56,663 nt of DNA from Clostridium puniceum (GTDB lineage: Bacteria > Bacillota > Clostridia > Clostridiales > Clostridiaceae). Location of the stretch: contig NZ_LZZM01000175.1 of assembly GCF_002006345.1 (NCBI RefSeq), positions 1-56,663 of the forward strand, given 5' to 3'. Made by a program: the position numbers and the translations under genes. Positions 30,694 through 41,069 of the stretch are shown here, in pieces. The notes beneath the pieces are model-generated. The model did no database searches. It saw only the letters and a list, made by a program, of their open reading frames with translations, and was not told where the DNA came from. Numbering within the stretch: the stretch's first letter is position 1; each line of letters opens with the position of its first letter.

Positions 30694-33100
30694 TGAAATT
30701 ATGCTCCCCTCTAACAACTCTAAATTCTTCTGCCGGAATAACTATTTCAACAGTAGTTCCTTTTCCTATCTCACTATAAAATTCCAATGAATATTCATTC
30801 TTAAAGTAAAACTTCATTCTTTCTACAACATTTTTTATAGCATAACCTTCTAGTAATGATGGCTTATCTATGGAACTTTTATCTTCATTGTCTATTATCT
30901 TATTTATAGTTTCACTGCTCATGCCTATTCCATCATCAATAATTTTAAATTTAATCTTTTTATCTATTAATTTTCCTGTTATTTTTACATTTCCACCATC
31001 AGTCTTACCTTCTAGCCCATGAACAATAGCATTCTCTATAAACGGTTGAAGTGTCAATTTCGGAATCATATAATTTAGAATATTATTATCAAGTTCTACT
31101 TTAAAATTTAATTTAGCATCAAAACGCATCTTTTGAAGATTTAAATAACATTGAATAAGTTCTTTTTCTCTTGATATTAGTGTAAAGCTTTTCCCTTTAT
31201 TAAGCATTAATCTAAAAAGCCTAGAAAGATTAAGCAACATTTCACTAATATTTTTTTGTTCCGCTACAGCTGCTTCCCAGTATAAGATTTCAAGAGTATT
31301 ATATAAGAAATGTGGATTTATCTGAGCTTGGAGAGCATTTAACTCCGAATCCTTCTTTGACATCTTCAGATTATCTAATAGCATTGAACCATTAAGGGCA
31401 GAACTTAAATAAACAGATAACAAATTGTAAATTCTCTCATCCATTGGTCCAAGCTCAAATAATACCACACCACTTAAATCTTCCCCAATACATAATAACT
31501 GTGATAAAATATATTTTTTCTCAATTATAAGCTTATCCATATATTCAAGAAGAAAATTTGTTTGTATTATATCTAGTTTTGTCTTTTTACTATATTCAAA
31601 TGCTAAAGTGCAATTTTCATAAAAGTAATCTTCATCATTGAATAAAAAAATATAACAGCTGGATATATCTAATTTAGGGAGATTAGCTGATAAAATATCA
31701 AATACCTTTGGTATATCAAAAGTTGTGATCAATAATTTGCCGGTGGCATACAATTCCTGATTCAATCTGTTGGATATCACTTCCCGCTGGCCCATTAACA
31801 ATATTAATTTTTCCGAAACTAGTGTATGTACCTTATAGAATATATTTTGAAACCAATCTAAAGCATTCACATCACTTGAATGCCAGAATAAAATGAACTC
31901 TCTCATTGAGTGAATAATATTTAGTAAATCTTCAAAATTACTCGGATAAAGAAGTCTTTCCATTACATTATTCAATCGCTGTTTCAGCGTAATAAAGAAA
32001 TTTTCTGTAGCCTGCTCTTTATAACTTTCTAACAATAAATTTAGTAATGGTTTTATGTCAATGTGAAGATAAGAATAATATTTTTTAAGTTCTAAAGCAA
32101 ATGCTTCAACTCGCTCTTTATCTAACCTTCCCGTCAATTCATTACTGTCTGAAACATCATAGTGGAAATAATCAGAAAAAGTTTTTGTACATCCGCAAGA
32201 GTCACGATATATTACTCTTGCAGGAACCTCTGTTGAAAAATCAGTATATCCAGTTGTAATAAGTTCTATAAGTTTTTTGCAGCCAGTATATCCAATTTCC
32301 CAATAAGGATAATAAATTGTAGTAAGGGATGGGGAATTAAATTTTCCGGCTTCAAAATCGTCATAACTTGTTACGGCCACATCCTTTGGAATAGACATTC
32401 CTCTCTTTTGCAGTTTATGAACAAGAGCTAAAGCTTCATCATTATACATAGAAACAATAGCATCGAACTTTTGCTTCCTCACATTAATCAATATATTTAG
32501 CGCTTCTTCTGCTCTCGTTTCAAAATCCGAAGCACATAAAATGTCAGTATCTATATACAGATCAGGCTTAAATATGCCCAATTCTTTTATAGTATTCATA
32601 TAAATTTCGATTCTGTCATCATAAGTCAATGGTGATATAAAAGCTATATTTCTATATCCATGAACTTTTGACAAATGAATTAACAGCTCCTTTAAATATT
32701 TTCCACCATCCATATACACGTTAGGTAGATTTTTGTATACCTTCCCCAAACTTAATATTGGAAAATGGCCTGTTTGTTTCGAAAAACTTTGGAGCACCTG
32801 CTCTTCTGTATCTGGTAACCACCCTAGGAAAATAAGTCCATCCAGTTTAAGCTTGCTATACAATTCAAGAATCTTTGTCAGCTCAAAAGGAGCTTTTCTC
32901 ATATCGCTTTCATTAGTGTTATAAGCAAATCTAATTATGTTGGCATTATATGCTTTTGCGCCCTCAAATACTCCCTTCATCATTTGGCTGCAACATTCAT
33001 CTCTTCCGTGAATACTTAGAAAACCTAATTTCAATGGCTTTTTTAGCTGATCTTGATATTTAGACATTTTTTTATCTATGCATCTCTTAGATTCAAGCAT
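30686..33100 (-). CDS. Cytoplasmic histidine kinase with LacI-type ligand-binding domain
   Basis: 804 residues and no transmembrane helix. Residues about 15-300 form a periplasmic-binding-protein type 1 domain as in LacI regulators (KLGFLSIHGRDECCS, LDGLIFLGWLPD, FDAIVSMYNDEALALVHKLQ, DVAVTSYDDFEAGKF, LTTIYYP), here without the LacI DNA-binding head. A helical and GAF-like middle follows. From about 585 comes a YesM/LytS-type kinase: phospho-acceptor H597 in QAQINPHFLYNTLEIL, N-box IENAIVHGLEGK, G-box DDGIGMS. Thus a sugar-like ligand is probably sensed inside the cell. ATG at 33100 after AAAGGAAAGG; it overlaps the regulator gene. Confidence 0.9.
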   Translation of the reverse strand: MLESKRCIDKKMSKYQDQLKKPLKLGFLSIHGRDECCSQMMKGVFEGAKAYNANIIRFAYNTNESDMRKAPFELTKILELYSKLKLDGLIFLGWLPDTEEQVLQSFSKQTGHFPILSLGKVYKNLPNVYMDGGKYLKELLIHLSKVHGYRNIAFISPLTYDDRIEIYMNTIKELGIFKPDLYIDTDILCASDFETRAEEALNILINVRKQKFDAIVSMYNDEALALVHKLQKRGMSIPKDVAVTSYDDFEAGKFNSPSLTTIYYPYWEIGYTGCKKLIELITTGYTDFSTEVPARVIYRDSCGCTKTFSDYFHYDVSDSNELTGRLDKERVEAFALELKKYYSYLHIDIKPLLNLLLESYKEQATENFFITLKQRLNNVMERLLYPSNFEDLLNIIHSMREFILFWHSSDVNALDWFQNIFYKVHTLVSEKLILLMGQREVISNRLNQELYATGKLLITTFDIPKVFDILSANLPKLDISSCYIFLFNDEDYFYENCTLAFEYSKKTKLDIIQTNFLLEYMDKLIIEKKYILSQLLCIGEDLSGVVLFELGPMDERIYNLLSVYLSSALNGSMLLDNLKMSKKDSELNALQAQINPHFLYNTLEILYWEAAVAEQKNISEMLLNLSRLFRLMLNKGKSFTLISREKELIQCYLNLQKMRFDAKLNFKVELDNNILNYMIPKLTLQPFIENAIVHGLEGKTDGGNVKITGKLIDKKIKFKIIDDGIGMSSETINKIIDNEDKSSIDKPSLLEGYAIKNVVERMKFYFKNEYSLEFYSEIGKGTTVEIVIPAEEFRVVRGEHNFNV

Positions 33101-33359
33101 GTTTAATTCCTTTCCTTTTTAATTTATATATAAATTAGCAAATAAAAAAACAACTTTACACAACGTATTTACATTTTATTCAAATAATAGATTATTTTAT
33201 CACATTTAGAACATAAAATCAAAATTAAGAATTATAATAAATATTATTGTATTTTCTTTAGATACCTGTGAATTTTAACTAATTAATTGCAAAGTGCTCT
33301 AAATTTTAAGTTTAGAGCTACTTTTTATTACTAAAGTTTTATTTAATTACTTGTACAAA
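33101..33359. other. AT-rich intergenic region upstream of the kinase
   Basis: About 260 bp upstream of the two-component operon, which must hold its promoter. No dyad or ORF of note. Confidence 0.3.
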
Positions 33360-33415
33360 AATAAAGTGTTATAAAAATAAATTTGTATAAAACAAATTAT
33401 TCATAACACTTTATT
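33360..33415. terminator. Terminator of the rubrerythrin gene
   Basis: Perfect 13-bp outer stem AATAAAGTGTTAT with ATAACACTTTATT, with an inner AATTTGT/ACAAATT stem, 20 bp after the rubrerythrin stop codon. Confidence 0.7.
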
Positions 33416-33435
33416 AATTTTAGATATACTAACTA

Positions 33436-34023
33436 TTAATAATTTTCTACCAAAACTTCAAAATATGCTTGTGGATGCGCACATGCTGGACATGCTGCTG
33501 GAGCTTCTGCCCCTTCATATATATAACCACAATTAAGACACTTCCAAAGGGTTCCTTCATCTTTCTTAAATACTGTTCCAGCTTGGATATTTTCAGCAAG
33601 TTTTTTATATCTTTCTTCATGATGTTTTTCTACTTCACTTATTTTTCTATAAATGAAGGCAACCTCTGGATATCCTTCTTTCTCTGCAATATCCGCAAAT
33701 GTTGGATATAAATCTGTCCATTCTTCATTTTCACCCGCTGCTGCTGCAAGTAAATTCTTTAATGTTTCTTGGTGAAATGAAACGGGATAAGATGCGTTGA
33801 TTTCTATTGGTTCATCAATGTAATCTTCCTTAAGGAATTTATAAAATCTCTTTGCATGCTCTTTTTCCTGCTCTGCAGTTTCCATGAATATATTTGATAT
33901 TTGTACAAATCCTTCTTTTTTAGCAATGCTTGAATAATATGTGTACCTAGTTCGAGCTTGGCACTCACCCGCAAAAGATTTCATTAGGTTTTCAGCTGTT
34001 TTACTTCCCTTTAAACTTTTCAT
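33436..34023 (-). CDS. rbr: Rubrerythrin
   Basis: 195 residues from [20 protein letters not shown]; the strong GGGAGGCAGAG site selects this ATG over one five codons upstream. The ferritin-like di-iron domain has the Glu ligands in [32 protein letters not shown] and [12 protein letters not shown]. The C-terminal rubredoxin-like iron site is [10 protein letters not shown] and [13 protein letters not shown]. It reduces peroxide in anaerobes and protects against oxygen. It stands alone with its own terminator. Confidence 0.97.
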   Translation of the reverse strand: MKSLKGSKTAENLMKSFAGECQARTRYTYYSSIAKKEGFVQISNIFMETAEQEKEHAKRFYKFLKEDYIDEPIEINASYPVSFHQETLKNLLAAAAGENEEWTDLYPTFADIAEKEGYPEVAFIYRKISEVEKHHEERYKKLAENIQAGTVFKKDEGTLWKCLNCGYIYEGAEAPAACPACAHPQAYFEVLVENY

Positions 34024-34333
34024 ATCTCTGCCTCCCAAAAGTATTAATATTTATTTAAATATATATTCTAATAAATAAACTACCTATACTTTTATTGCTG
34101 TATATAGTTTTACTGTAGCAAATTAATTAGAATTTATATATAAACCCTCAATTAAAATTATAATACCATATGGGATATTTATCTACATCATTATTTATCT
34201 TCCCTCCAGTAATAAATGTCGATGAAGCAATTTTTTTGATATTTATCTGCTATTATTATATTTTTAGGTTCAATAAAAAAATTTATACTAAAGTAGAACA
34301 AACATCAGAAAATTCTACTTCCTAAGGCAATTA

Positions 34334-35095
34334 TTATTCTTCAATGCTTATGATTACTGATGGTAATCCCAGTAATATTCCTCCACCTATAATATTCCCC
34401 AAGGATACCCATAATAAATTTCTTAAAATTAATATTATAGGAAAGTCACCTATTGCAAAATGAGCTATGGAGAATATGCCCATGTTAGCTATACTATGTT
34501 CAAAACCTGCAATTATAAAAGCAAAAACACAGAAAAATAACATTGCAAGCTTCCCAATTTCCGTTTCCATCTTTATAGTTGATAAATAACCTAAACACAC
34601 CATAAAGTTACATAATACACCTCTTAAAATCAACTGATGTACTGGTAATTCTAATTTTGCATTTACTATTGGTTCAAGATAAGCTTTCATTGGTTCTAAA
34701 GTTGCTCCACTTTTAACAAATAAATATGCTATTATAACTGCCCCTATAAAATTTCCTATATAGCTATATATCCAAACTTTCATTACCGCTTTAATATTAA
34801 CTTTTTTCGTATACATTCCTACACACATAACTAAATTATTACTAGTAAATAATTCTCCCTTTAAGAATACAACTAAAGCCAATGCTACAGAAAAAGTTCC
34901 TGCTACTAATAATTTTGCAAACTCTTTATAATGAGGATTTATAATTGCTCCAGTTGAATATGAAAGTATTATTGCTAACATTATATAAAAACCTGTAATA
35001 ATCGCCCTACCTATATACTTTACTGGTGTTTCCTCTGCATTCTTATATTTATTTTTTCCCAAATTACTTATCGTATCAATGTCTTTTTTATACAT
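34334..35095 (-). CDS. Formate/nitrite transporter family protein
   Basis: 253 residues from MYKKDIDTISNLGKNKYKNA, with GGAGG seven bases upstream; the longer frame to 35158 lacks a ribosome site. Six hydrophobic segments and the FNT patterns FYIMLAIILSYSTGA, LKGELFTSNNLVMCVGMY, GVLCNFMVCLGYLS and GFEHSIANMGIFS (central His of the pore) identify a pentameric FocA/NirC channel. In a fermenting Clostridium it would pass formate or a similar small anion. Confidence 0.92.
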   Translation of the reverse strand: MYKKDIDTISNLGKNKYKNAEETPVKYIGRAIITGFYIMLAIILSYSTGAIINPHYKEFAKLLVAGTFSVALALVVFLKGELFTSNNLVMCVGMYTKKVNIKAVMKVWIYSYIGNFIGAVIIAYLFVKSGATLEPMKAYLEPIVNAKLELPVHQLILRGVLCNFMVCLGYLSTIKMETEIGKLAMLFFCVFAFIIAGFEHSIANMGIFSIAHFAIGDFPIILILRNLLWVSLGNIIGGGILLGLPSVIISIEE

Positions 35096-35282
35096 CTTCT
35101 TTCCTCCATCTCTTCCACTTTTCATATGCTTAAATTTAATACCAAAGCTGCTTATCACTTATTATTTTGTATTTTTAAATCTATATAATCTTTACAACAA
35201 GTTGTAAATTTAACAAATAAATCATTCCTTCTCAGTATTGATACTCATTTTCAACTGAATTCCAATTTCATTATACAACAAA
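35096..35282. other. Upstream region of the FNT gene
   Basis: AT-rich sequence between the transporter gene and the hairpin at 35283. No clear feature beyond an expected promoter. Confidence 0.25.
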
Positions 35283-35328
35283 AATAAAGTAACGTCACTT
35301 TATTTAAAATCATAAACGTTACTTTATT
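35283..35328. repeat. 13-bp perfect inverted repeat
   Basis: AATAAAGTAACGT (35283-35295) with ACGTTACTTTATT (35316-35328), 20-bp loop that also contains ACTTTATTT. It lies between two divergent genes, so it is not an obvious terminator for either; it may be an operator or a mobile-element relic. The following 360 bp to the AraC gene hold ATATAAT-rich sequence only. Confidence 0.5.
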
Positions 35329-35688
35329 ATTTATTCAATTATTACTTCATAATTTTATTATTATATTTTAACATTCATTAAATATATATTATAAACCTTC
35401 ATTCCTTTTAGACATTATTGTACTTATTTATGTACTACTTATTTTTATTGTTTTCTAGTTTTCTATTGAGTTTCTATTGTAATCATAATAAATAAATTTG
35501 ATTTTAGTTGTATATATCTAATATAATATGTATATACATAATGTATAATCATATTATATTAGGTATATAATATGACTTTATTGAATCAAAATTTCAACTA
35601 TCAACATTAACTAACATATGTATTGGTACAAAATGTATCTAATCTTTACTTTCTTTTTGATATATATTAATTAAAGGAGGAATTTATT

Positions 35689-36381
35689 TTGGATAATTCA
35701 ATTATAGAAAATTATCATCCTTTTAAATCGGATTCTAATCTCTTCAGCAATGATATTTCTTTTCTTATTGAACTTAGAGCAAAACCACAAATTATAGAAA
35801 TAATTAAAGAAAAGCATTTAGAAGAAATATCTGAAAATATATCTATCCAGGATAAAAGGAATAATCTAATTATTTGGAACGCCATGTACACTAGAGAAAT
35901 AGTTAAGAATGGAATTCTAACAAGATACCTCCATCCAATATACAACAAATTTTATACGTTGATTCCAACTTTAAATACTCTAAAAGAACTTCAAGACCTT
36001 GAATTAAGTATGATAGATACTTATATTAATTTATTAATTAATGATGTTGAGGTGAAAGATAACTTTGTTATAAACAGAATTTTAAAACATCTTCATCTTA
36101 ATATAGAAAGTCAGATTTCTTTACATAAATTAGCTAATGAAGTTAATCTATCAGAAGGGTATATATCTGATTGTTTTAAAAAACATATGGGAATAACTAT
36201 TATGAAATATGCGAAAAAAATAAGAATAGACAGAGCTAAGGTGCTCCTAGTTACTACAAATACCAGCATTTTAGAAATAGCCATCACCTTAGGCTTCCAT
36301 GACCAAAGCCATTTTCATAAGGTTTTTAAAGCTTTTACTGGAATTTCTCCTTCTGAATATAGAAATACAAACTTTGGCTAA
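35689..36381 (+). CDS. AraC-family transcriptional regulator
   Basis: 230 residues with a TTG start at 35689, eight bases after GGAGG. The N-terminal half (about 1-130) is helical and matches no sensor domain I know. The C-terminal double helix-turn-helix (about 130-228) reads ISLHKLANEVNLSEGYISDC, then IRIDRAKVLLVTTNTSILEI and FHDQSHFHKVFKAFTGISPS. It is convergent with glycogen phosphorylase and divergent from the formate transporter. Targets unknown. Confidence 0.9.
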   Translation: MDNSIIENYHPFKSDSNLFSNDISFLIELRAKPQIIEIIKEKHLEEISENISIQDKRNNLIIWNAMYTREIVKNGILTRYLHPIYNKFYTLIPTLNTLKELQDLELSMIDTYINLLINDVEVKDNFVINRILKHLHLNIESQISLHKLANEVNLSEGYISDCFKKHMGITIMKYAKKIRIDRAKVLLVTTNTSILEIAITLGFHDQSHFHKVFKAFTGISPSEYRNTNFG

Positions 36382-36485
36382 GTTCAACTTACTATATAAT
36401 TCTCTTCTAAATTAAAGCTACTGTAAGAGAGTATTTTAGCTTTCGAATCTCCACAGTATTTCAAAATGCTAGAGTATAATGAAAA

Positions 36486-36526
36486 CCATGCATATAAAGA
36501 GATTTCTAGCTCTCCATTATGCATGG
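36486..36526. terminator. Terminator between araC-type gene and glgP
   Basis: CCATGCATA with TATGCATGG, plus an inner AGAG/CTCT pair; TTTTC follows on the minus strand. It lies between two convergent genes. Confidence 0.55.
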
Positions 36527-36611
36527 CATTTAATTTTAATTGGAACTTTAATATGAGCAAAAGTTTAATTCAATTTCGTTACGTATTTATTGGTTAATTT
36601 TGCTATTTAAA

Positions 36612-38870
36612 TTATAGTTTCCAAATATCTTTATTATATTGTGCAATTGTACGGTCTGAAGAAAAGAAACCAGCTTTACTTATATTTACTAAAACTTTCT
36701 TATTCCAAGCTTGTCTGTCTTCATAGTCTTTAAATACTATATCCTTAGTCTTAATATAATCTTCAATATCAAGTAAAGTCATGAACCAGTCTTTGGTTAC
36801 TAATTCCTTATGAAGTCTTGTAAGATTTTCCTCATCTCCAACCTTAACCATTTCATCACTTACTAAAAAGTCTACTAACTTTCCAATTGAAGCTTTCTTA
36901 TAGAATTTCTTAGAAACATAATCTGCCTTCTTATAGTGTTCAATAACTTCTTCACTAGATTCACCAAAGATATAGATGTTGTTATCTCCAACTAATTCAT
37001 GTATTTCAACATTGGCACCATCATCTGTTCCAAGCGTTAATGCACCATTTAGCATGAACTTCATATTACCAGTACCACTGGCTTCCTTAGATGCAAGAGA
37101 AATTTGTTCTGAAATATCACAAGCGGGTATTAACTTTGAAGCCTTAGTTACATTATAATTTTCAACCATAACAACTTTTAAATACTTATTAACTTCAGGA
37201 TCATTATTTATGATTTCTTGTAAGCAAAGGATAGCATGTATAATATCTTGAGCAATTATATAAGCTGGTGCAGCCTTAGCTCCAAATATCATAGTAATTG
37301 GTGTAGCTGGCTTTTTCCCCTTCTTAATTTCTAAATATTTATTTATTATATAAAGTACATTCATTTGTTGTCTCTTATATTCATGAAGTCTTTTAATTTG
37401 AATATCAAAGATAGAATTTTCATCAATTTCTATATTTTGAGTTTCCTTTAAATAATTTTTTAATACAACTTTATTTTTTTTCTTAATTTCACCAAGTTTA
37501 TTTAATACAGTCTCATCTTCTAAATACTTAGCTAAATCTTCTAACTTAGCAGCATCCTTCTTAAAATCCTCACCAATAAGCTCAGTAATATAATCAGCTA
37601 ATTCATTATTACAATGCAATAACCATCTTCTAAAGGTTATACCATTTGTCTTATTGTTGAATTTTTCTGGATAAATATCATAGAATGGCTTTAATTCTTC
37701 ACCTTTTAAAATTTCAGTATGAAGTGCTGCAACTCCATTTACACTAAAGCCATAATGAATATCCATATGAGCCATGTGTACACGCTTTTCTTTATCTATA
37801 ATAGCTACTTTTTCATCCTTGAATTCTTTCTTTACCCTATTATCTAATTCTCTAATTATCGGTAATAATTGAGGTACAGCCTTTTGCAGATAATCTATTG
37901 GCCATTTTTCTAAAGCTTCTGCGAGTATTGTATGGTTAGTATAAGCACAAGTCTTGCTTACAATTTCAATAGCTTCTTCCATTCTAATTCCTTTTTCACC
38001 GAGTAGTCTAATTAATTCAGGAATAACCATTGATGGATGTGTATCATTTATTTGAATTACTACATGCTCATTTAACTTATGAAGATCATGTCCATTTTCT
38101 TCTGCTTCAAGTAAAATTAATTGCGCTGCATTACTCACCATAAAATATTGTTGATATATTCTTAATAAATGCCCAGCTTCATCACTATCATCTGGATATA
38201 AAAATAAGGTTAAGTTTTTCTTTATATTTTCTTTGTCAAAGTTTATACCATCTTTAACTAAAGACTCATCTATAGTATCAATATCAAATAATCTAAGTTT
38301 GTTTGATGACTTATCATATCCTGTTACATCTATATCGAATAAAGTAGATGTAACTGTGAATCCACCAAATGGCACTTCAAATTTAATGTCAGATTTATTT
38401 AACCAGCTTTCACTTGTAATCCATGGATTTTTAGTAGTTTTTTGCTTATGTTCTTCAAAAACTTGCTTAAATAAACCAAAATGATAATTTAAGCCTACTC
38501 CATCTCCATTTAAACCTAAAGTTGCAATAGAATCAATGAAACATGATGCTAATCTTCCAAGACCACCATTACCTAAAGAAGGTTCTAATTCAACCTCTTC
38601 AATTTCAAGTAAACTCTTTCCATTTTTATCAAGTACAGCTTTAACTTCTTCATAAAGTCCTAAGTTAATTAAGTTGTTAGATAATAACTTACCAATTAAA
38701 AATTCAGCAGAAATGTAATATAATTTCTTATTGCCTTTGTTAGTTCCTTTTTCCCTAATTGTTCCCTTAGTTAATTCTAATAATGCTAAATAAATTTCTT
38801 CATTGTTAGCTTTACCAATAGCTGTGTTAAACCTTTTCTTTAAAATCTGATCTAAATTCTTTTCTATCAT
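36612..38870 (-). CDS. glgP: Glycogen/starch phosphorylase
   Basis: 752 residues from [20 protein letters not shown]; the GTG five codons earlier overlaps the ribosome site AAGGTGGGG and is rejected. It releases glucose-1-phosphate from alpha-1,4-glucans. [20 protein letters not shown] (substrate loop), [32 protein letters not shown] and [18 protein letters not shown] with the PLP lysine are all conserved. The length is typical of clostridial enzymes, shorter than enterobacterial ones. No other glycogen genes are adjacent. Confidence 0.97.
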   Translation of the reverse strand: MIEKNLDQILKKRFNTAIGKANNEEIYLALLELTKGTIREKGTNKGNKKLYYISAEFLIGKLLSNNLINLGLYEEVKAVLDKNGKSLLEIEEVELEPSLGNGGLGRLASCFIDSIATLGLNGDGVGLNYHFGLFKQVFEEHKQKTTKNPWITSESWLNKSDIKFEVPFGGFTVTSTLFDIDVTGYDKSSNKLRLFDIDTIDESLVKDGINFDKENIKKNLTLFLYPDDSDEAGHLLRIYQQYFMVSNAAQLILLEAEENGHDLHKLNEHVVIQINDTHPSMVIPELIRLLGEKGIRMEEAIEIVSKTCAYTNHTILAEALEKWPIDYLQKAVPQLLPIIRELDNRVKKEFKDEKVAIIDKEKRVHMAHMDIHYGFSVNGVAALHTEILKGEELKPFYDIYPEKFNNKTNGITFRRWLLHCNNELADYITELIGEDFKKDAAKLEDLAKYLEDETVLNKLGEIKKKNKVVLKNYLKETQNIEIDENSIFDIQIKRLHEYKRQQMNVLYIINKYLEIKKGKKPATPITMIFGAKAAPAYIIAQDIIHAILCLQEIINNDPEVNKYLKVVMVENYNVTKASKLIPACDISEQISLASKEASGTGNMKFMLNGALTLGTDDGANVEIHELVGDNNIYIFGESSEEVIEHYKKADYVSKKFYKKASIGKLVDFLVSDEMVKVGDEENLTRLHKELVTKDWFMTLLDIEDYIKTKDIVFKDYEDRQAWNKKVLVNISKAGFFSSDRTIAQYNKDIWKL

Positions 38871-39195
38871 AATAAATTTCCCCACCTTTAAATTATTTAT
38901 ATCTCACTAAATATTGACTTCAATTTACGATTATTATATCAATTTAACTTAGATTATTTTGTACATTCATTAACTTTTTTGTATATTTATCATGTGAATT
39001 TTCTATTTTTAAATTTATTTTTCATGTTCTTAGTTCTACTTAATTTAAACTATATATTTTGAAATTTTAATTCTTCTACAAAATAACACCTAAATATTTT
39101 TTAGTTTGACTAATTTGCTCCTTGAGAGATCTCTTAAATTATTTAATTCACGCCGCAAGAAAAGTATATGTAAAAAATCGTTTTCTCCAAATTGT
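38871..39195. other. Intergenic region upstream of glgP
   Basis: AT-rich, must hold the glgP promoter. A short minus-strand frame near 39080-39160 (LRRELNNLRDLSRSKLVKLK) may be a transposase relic but is too short to name. Confidence 0.3.
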
Positions 39196-39197
39196 AA

Positions 39198-39237
39198 AAA
39201 ACTAAGCATTTCTAATTTGTTGAAAATACTTAGTTTT
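39198..39237. terminator. Terminator of the ABC transporter pair
   Basis: AAAACTAAG with CTTAGTTTT around a 22-nt loop, T-rich on both exits. It lies 126 bp after the stop of the second half-transporter. Confidence 0.6.
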
Positions 39238-39362
39238 ATATAATTTATTATTCAATTGTTTCTAAATTCAAAATTGGTAATCTATTGAAAATCATTTGAA
39301 TTTAAATAGGAAAATAGAAAATCTAGAACATTACCTAATTATATTTATGCTCTTCTCCACAT

Positions 39363-41069
39363 CTATGCTAATAACTTTTCCTCTGCACACCACATATCAC
39401 TATACTTACCCTGTTTTTCTATTAAATCTTCATGGTTGCCTTGTTCTATAACTTTTCCATCAGATACTACAAGAATTTTATCTGCATTTTGTATTATAGA
39501 AAGGCTGTGAGCTATCATAATAACAGTTTTCTTATTTGTTAAAAGATTGCGAATTGCATTTTTAACAGCTAGTTCATTTTCTATATCCAAAGAAGCTGTT
39601 GCTTCATCTAAAAGTAGTATAGGGCTATCCTTAAGAATTGCTCTTGCAATAGAAATCCTTTGCCTTTCTCCCCCTGAAAGCTGATTTCCGTTTTCACCTA
39701 CACTTGTATCATATCCCTGCTCCATTTTTTTAATAAATTGATGACAATTTGCCAGTTTACAGGCTTCTATAATTTCCTCATCACTAGCAGATGGACGTGC
39801 ATACCTAATATTATTTTTAATTGTGTCATTAAATAAAAATATATCTTGTTCTACCATTGAAATTTGACTTAATACTTTTTCTGCCGATATGTCTTTAATG
39901 GATATTCCGCCAATTTCAACAGCCCCCTCTTGTGGTTCATAATATTTAGAAATCAGGCTTAAAATTGTGGATTTTCCTGATCCCGAATCACCTACAATAG
40001 CTGTAAGTTTTTCATTTTCTGCTGTAAAATTCACTCCATTTAGCACAGGTTCCTTTTCGTCATAAGAGAAAATAACACTTTTAAAGCATATTTCATAACT
40101 CTTAGGTTCAAAAGGAGTAGCTTGGTTACTTTCTTCCTCTGCATTGACTACACTTTCAATTGCACGCCTAGAAATCACCATATTTTTATAAGAGGTAAAA
40201 TCAGTAAACAAAGTTCCCCAAAGTTTACAAACAATAATTGGTAGCATAATCAGCATAATGAAGGTAGCTGTATCCAAACTTTTATTGATCCAATCTGTGC
40301 CTGCTATAAAGATTACTGCTGGAATAGAAAAACCAACAATTATATTAAAGACCACAGCAGCTGGAATAATCTTCGATTCATACCAATAACTTATATCGCT
40401 AAAATTCTTCATGGAAGCAGTAACAGTTTCATTTTTCATGCCTCCTAAGCCATATGCTCGGAAAGTTTGAATTCCTGTGATATATTCCACCATATCACTT
40501 ACAGCTTGAACCAAAATATTATTCTTCTGCTCACCAAACTTTTTAACCTTCATAAAAGAAAGCCACAAAGCTGGTATTAAAAGCAAAGCTGCTAAAAATA
40601 AAATCAAGCCTGCTGGTAAATATACAACAGTTACAAATAATATAAGCATAGACATAAGAGATATATTTTTTATAATATCACCCAATTTATGAGTTAAAAT
40701 ATTTTCATAATTATTTACAGCACCAGTAACCACATTTATATATTCACCAGTCTTTACTTTAGTAAAGCCAGATAAGGATATTTTCTTAATCTTATCTCCT
40801 AAAAAAATACGTATTCTCTTTGTTACTTCTGCTCCTGCAATATGTCCCTCAGTATATGCAATACTGTAAATAACTAATCTGACAATAAAAATTAGAACAA
40901 GCATACCACTTAAACGAAATAACAATTCTTCTGATAAAGAATTTTCTACCAACGCTTTAATTATTAAATATAGTACTGTAAAATTAAAGCCTGAAAGCAA
41001 TCCTTCTATTACATTCAAAGTCATTGAAATATAGAATTTACTTGTTTTTTTCAAGATCTTATTATTCAA
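39363..41069 (-). CDS. ABC half-transporter (permease-ATPase), YbtQ/IrtB-like
   Basis: 568 residues: six-helix exporter-type membrane domain (about 15-290) and ATPase domain with Walker A GDSGSGKST, signature LSGGERQR, Walker B ILLLDEATASLD and the switch His in IMIAHS. TTG start at 41069, eight bases after GGAGG. Its first 8 bp overlap the preceding half-transporter, so both are made together and probably form a heterodimer. With a Fur-box promoter and a divergent AraC regulator this resembles siderophore importers of the YbtPQ/IrtAB type. Export of another compound cannot be ruled out. Confidence 0.9.
   Translation of the reverse strand: MNNKILKKTSKFYISMTLNVIEGLLSGFNFTVLYLIIKALVENSLSEELLFRLSGMLVLIFIVRLVIYSIAYTEGHIAGAEVTKRIRIFLGDKIKKISLSGFTKVKTGEYINVVTGAVNNYENILTHKLGDIIKNISLMSMLILFVTVVYLPAGLILFLAALLLIPALWLSFMKVKKFGEQKNNILVQAVSDMVEYITGIQTFRAYGLGGMKNETVTASMKNFSDISYWYESKIIPAAVVFNIIVGFSIPAVIFIAGTDWINKSLDTATFIMLIMLPIIVCKLWGTLFTDFTSYKNMVISRRAIESVVNAEEESNQATPFEPKSYEICFKSVIFSYDEKEPVLNGVNFTAENEKLTAIVGDSGSGKSTILSLISKYYEPQEGAVEIGGISIKDISAEKVLSQISMVEQDIFLFNDTIKNNIRYARPSASDEEIIEACKLANCHQFIKKMEQGYDTSVGENGNQLSGGERQRISIARAILKDSPILLLDEATASLDIENELAVKNAIRNLLTNKKTVIMIAHSLSIIQNADKILVVSDGKVIEQGNHEDLIEKQGKYSDMWCAEEKLLA

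Noticed and set aside
35283..35328. Inverted repeat as the terminator of the formate transporter gene
   Set aside because: It lies upstream of that gene's start, between divergent genes.
39080..39165. Short minus-strand text LRRELNNLRDLSRSKLVKLK as an IS110 fragment
   Set aside because: Too short for a family call.
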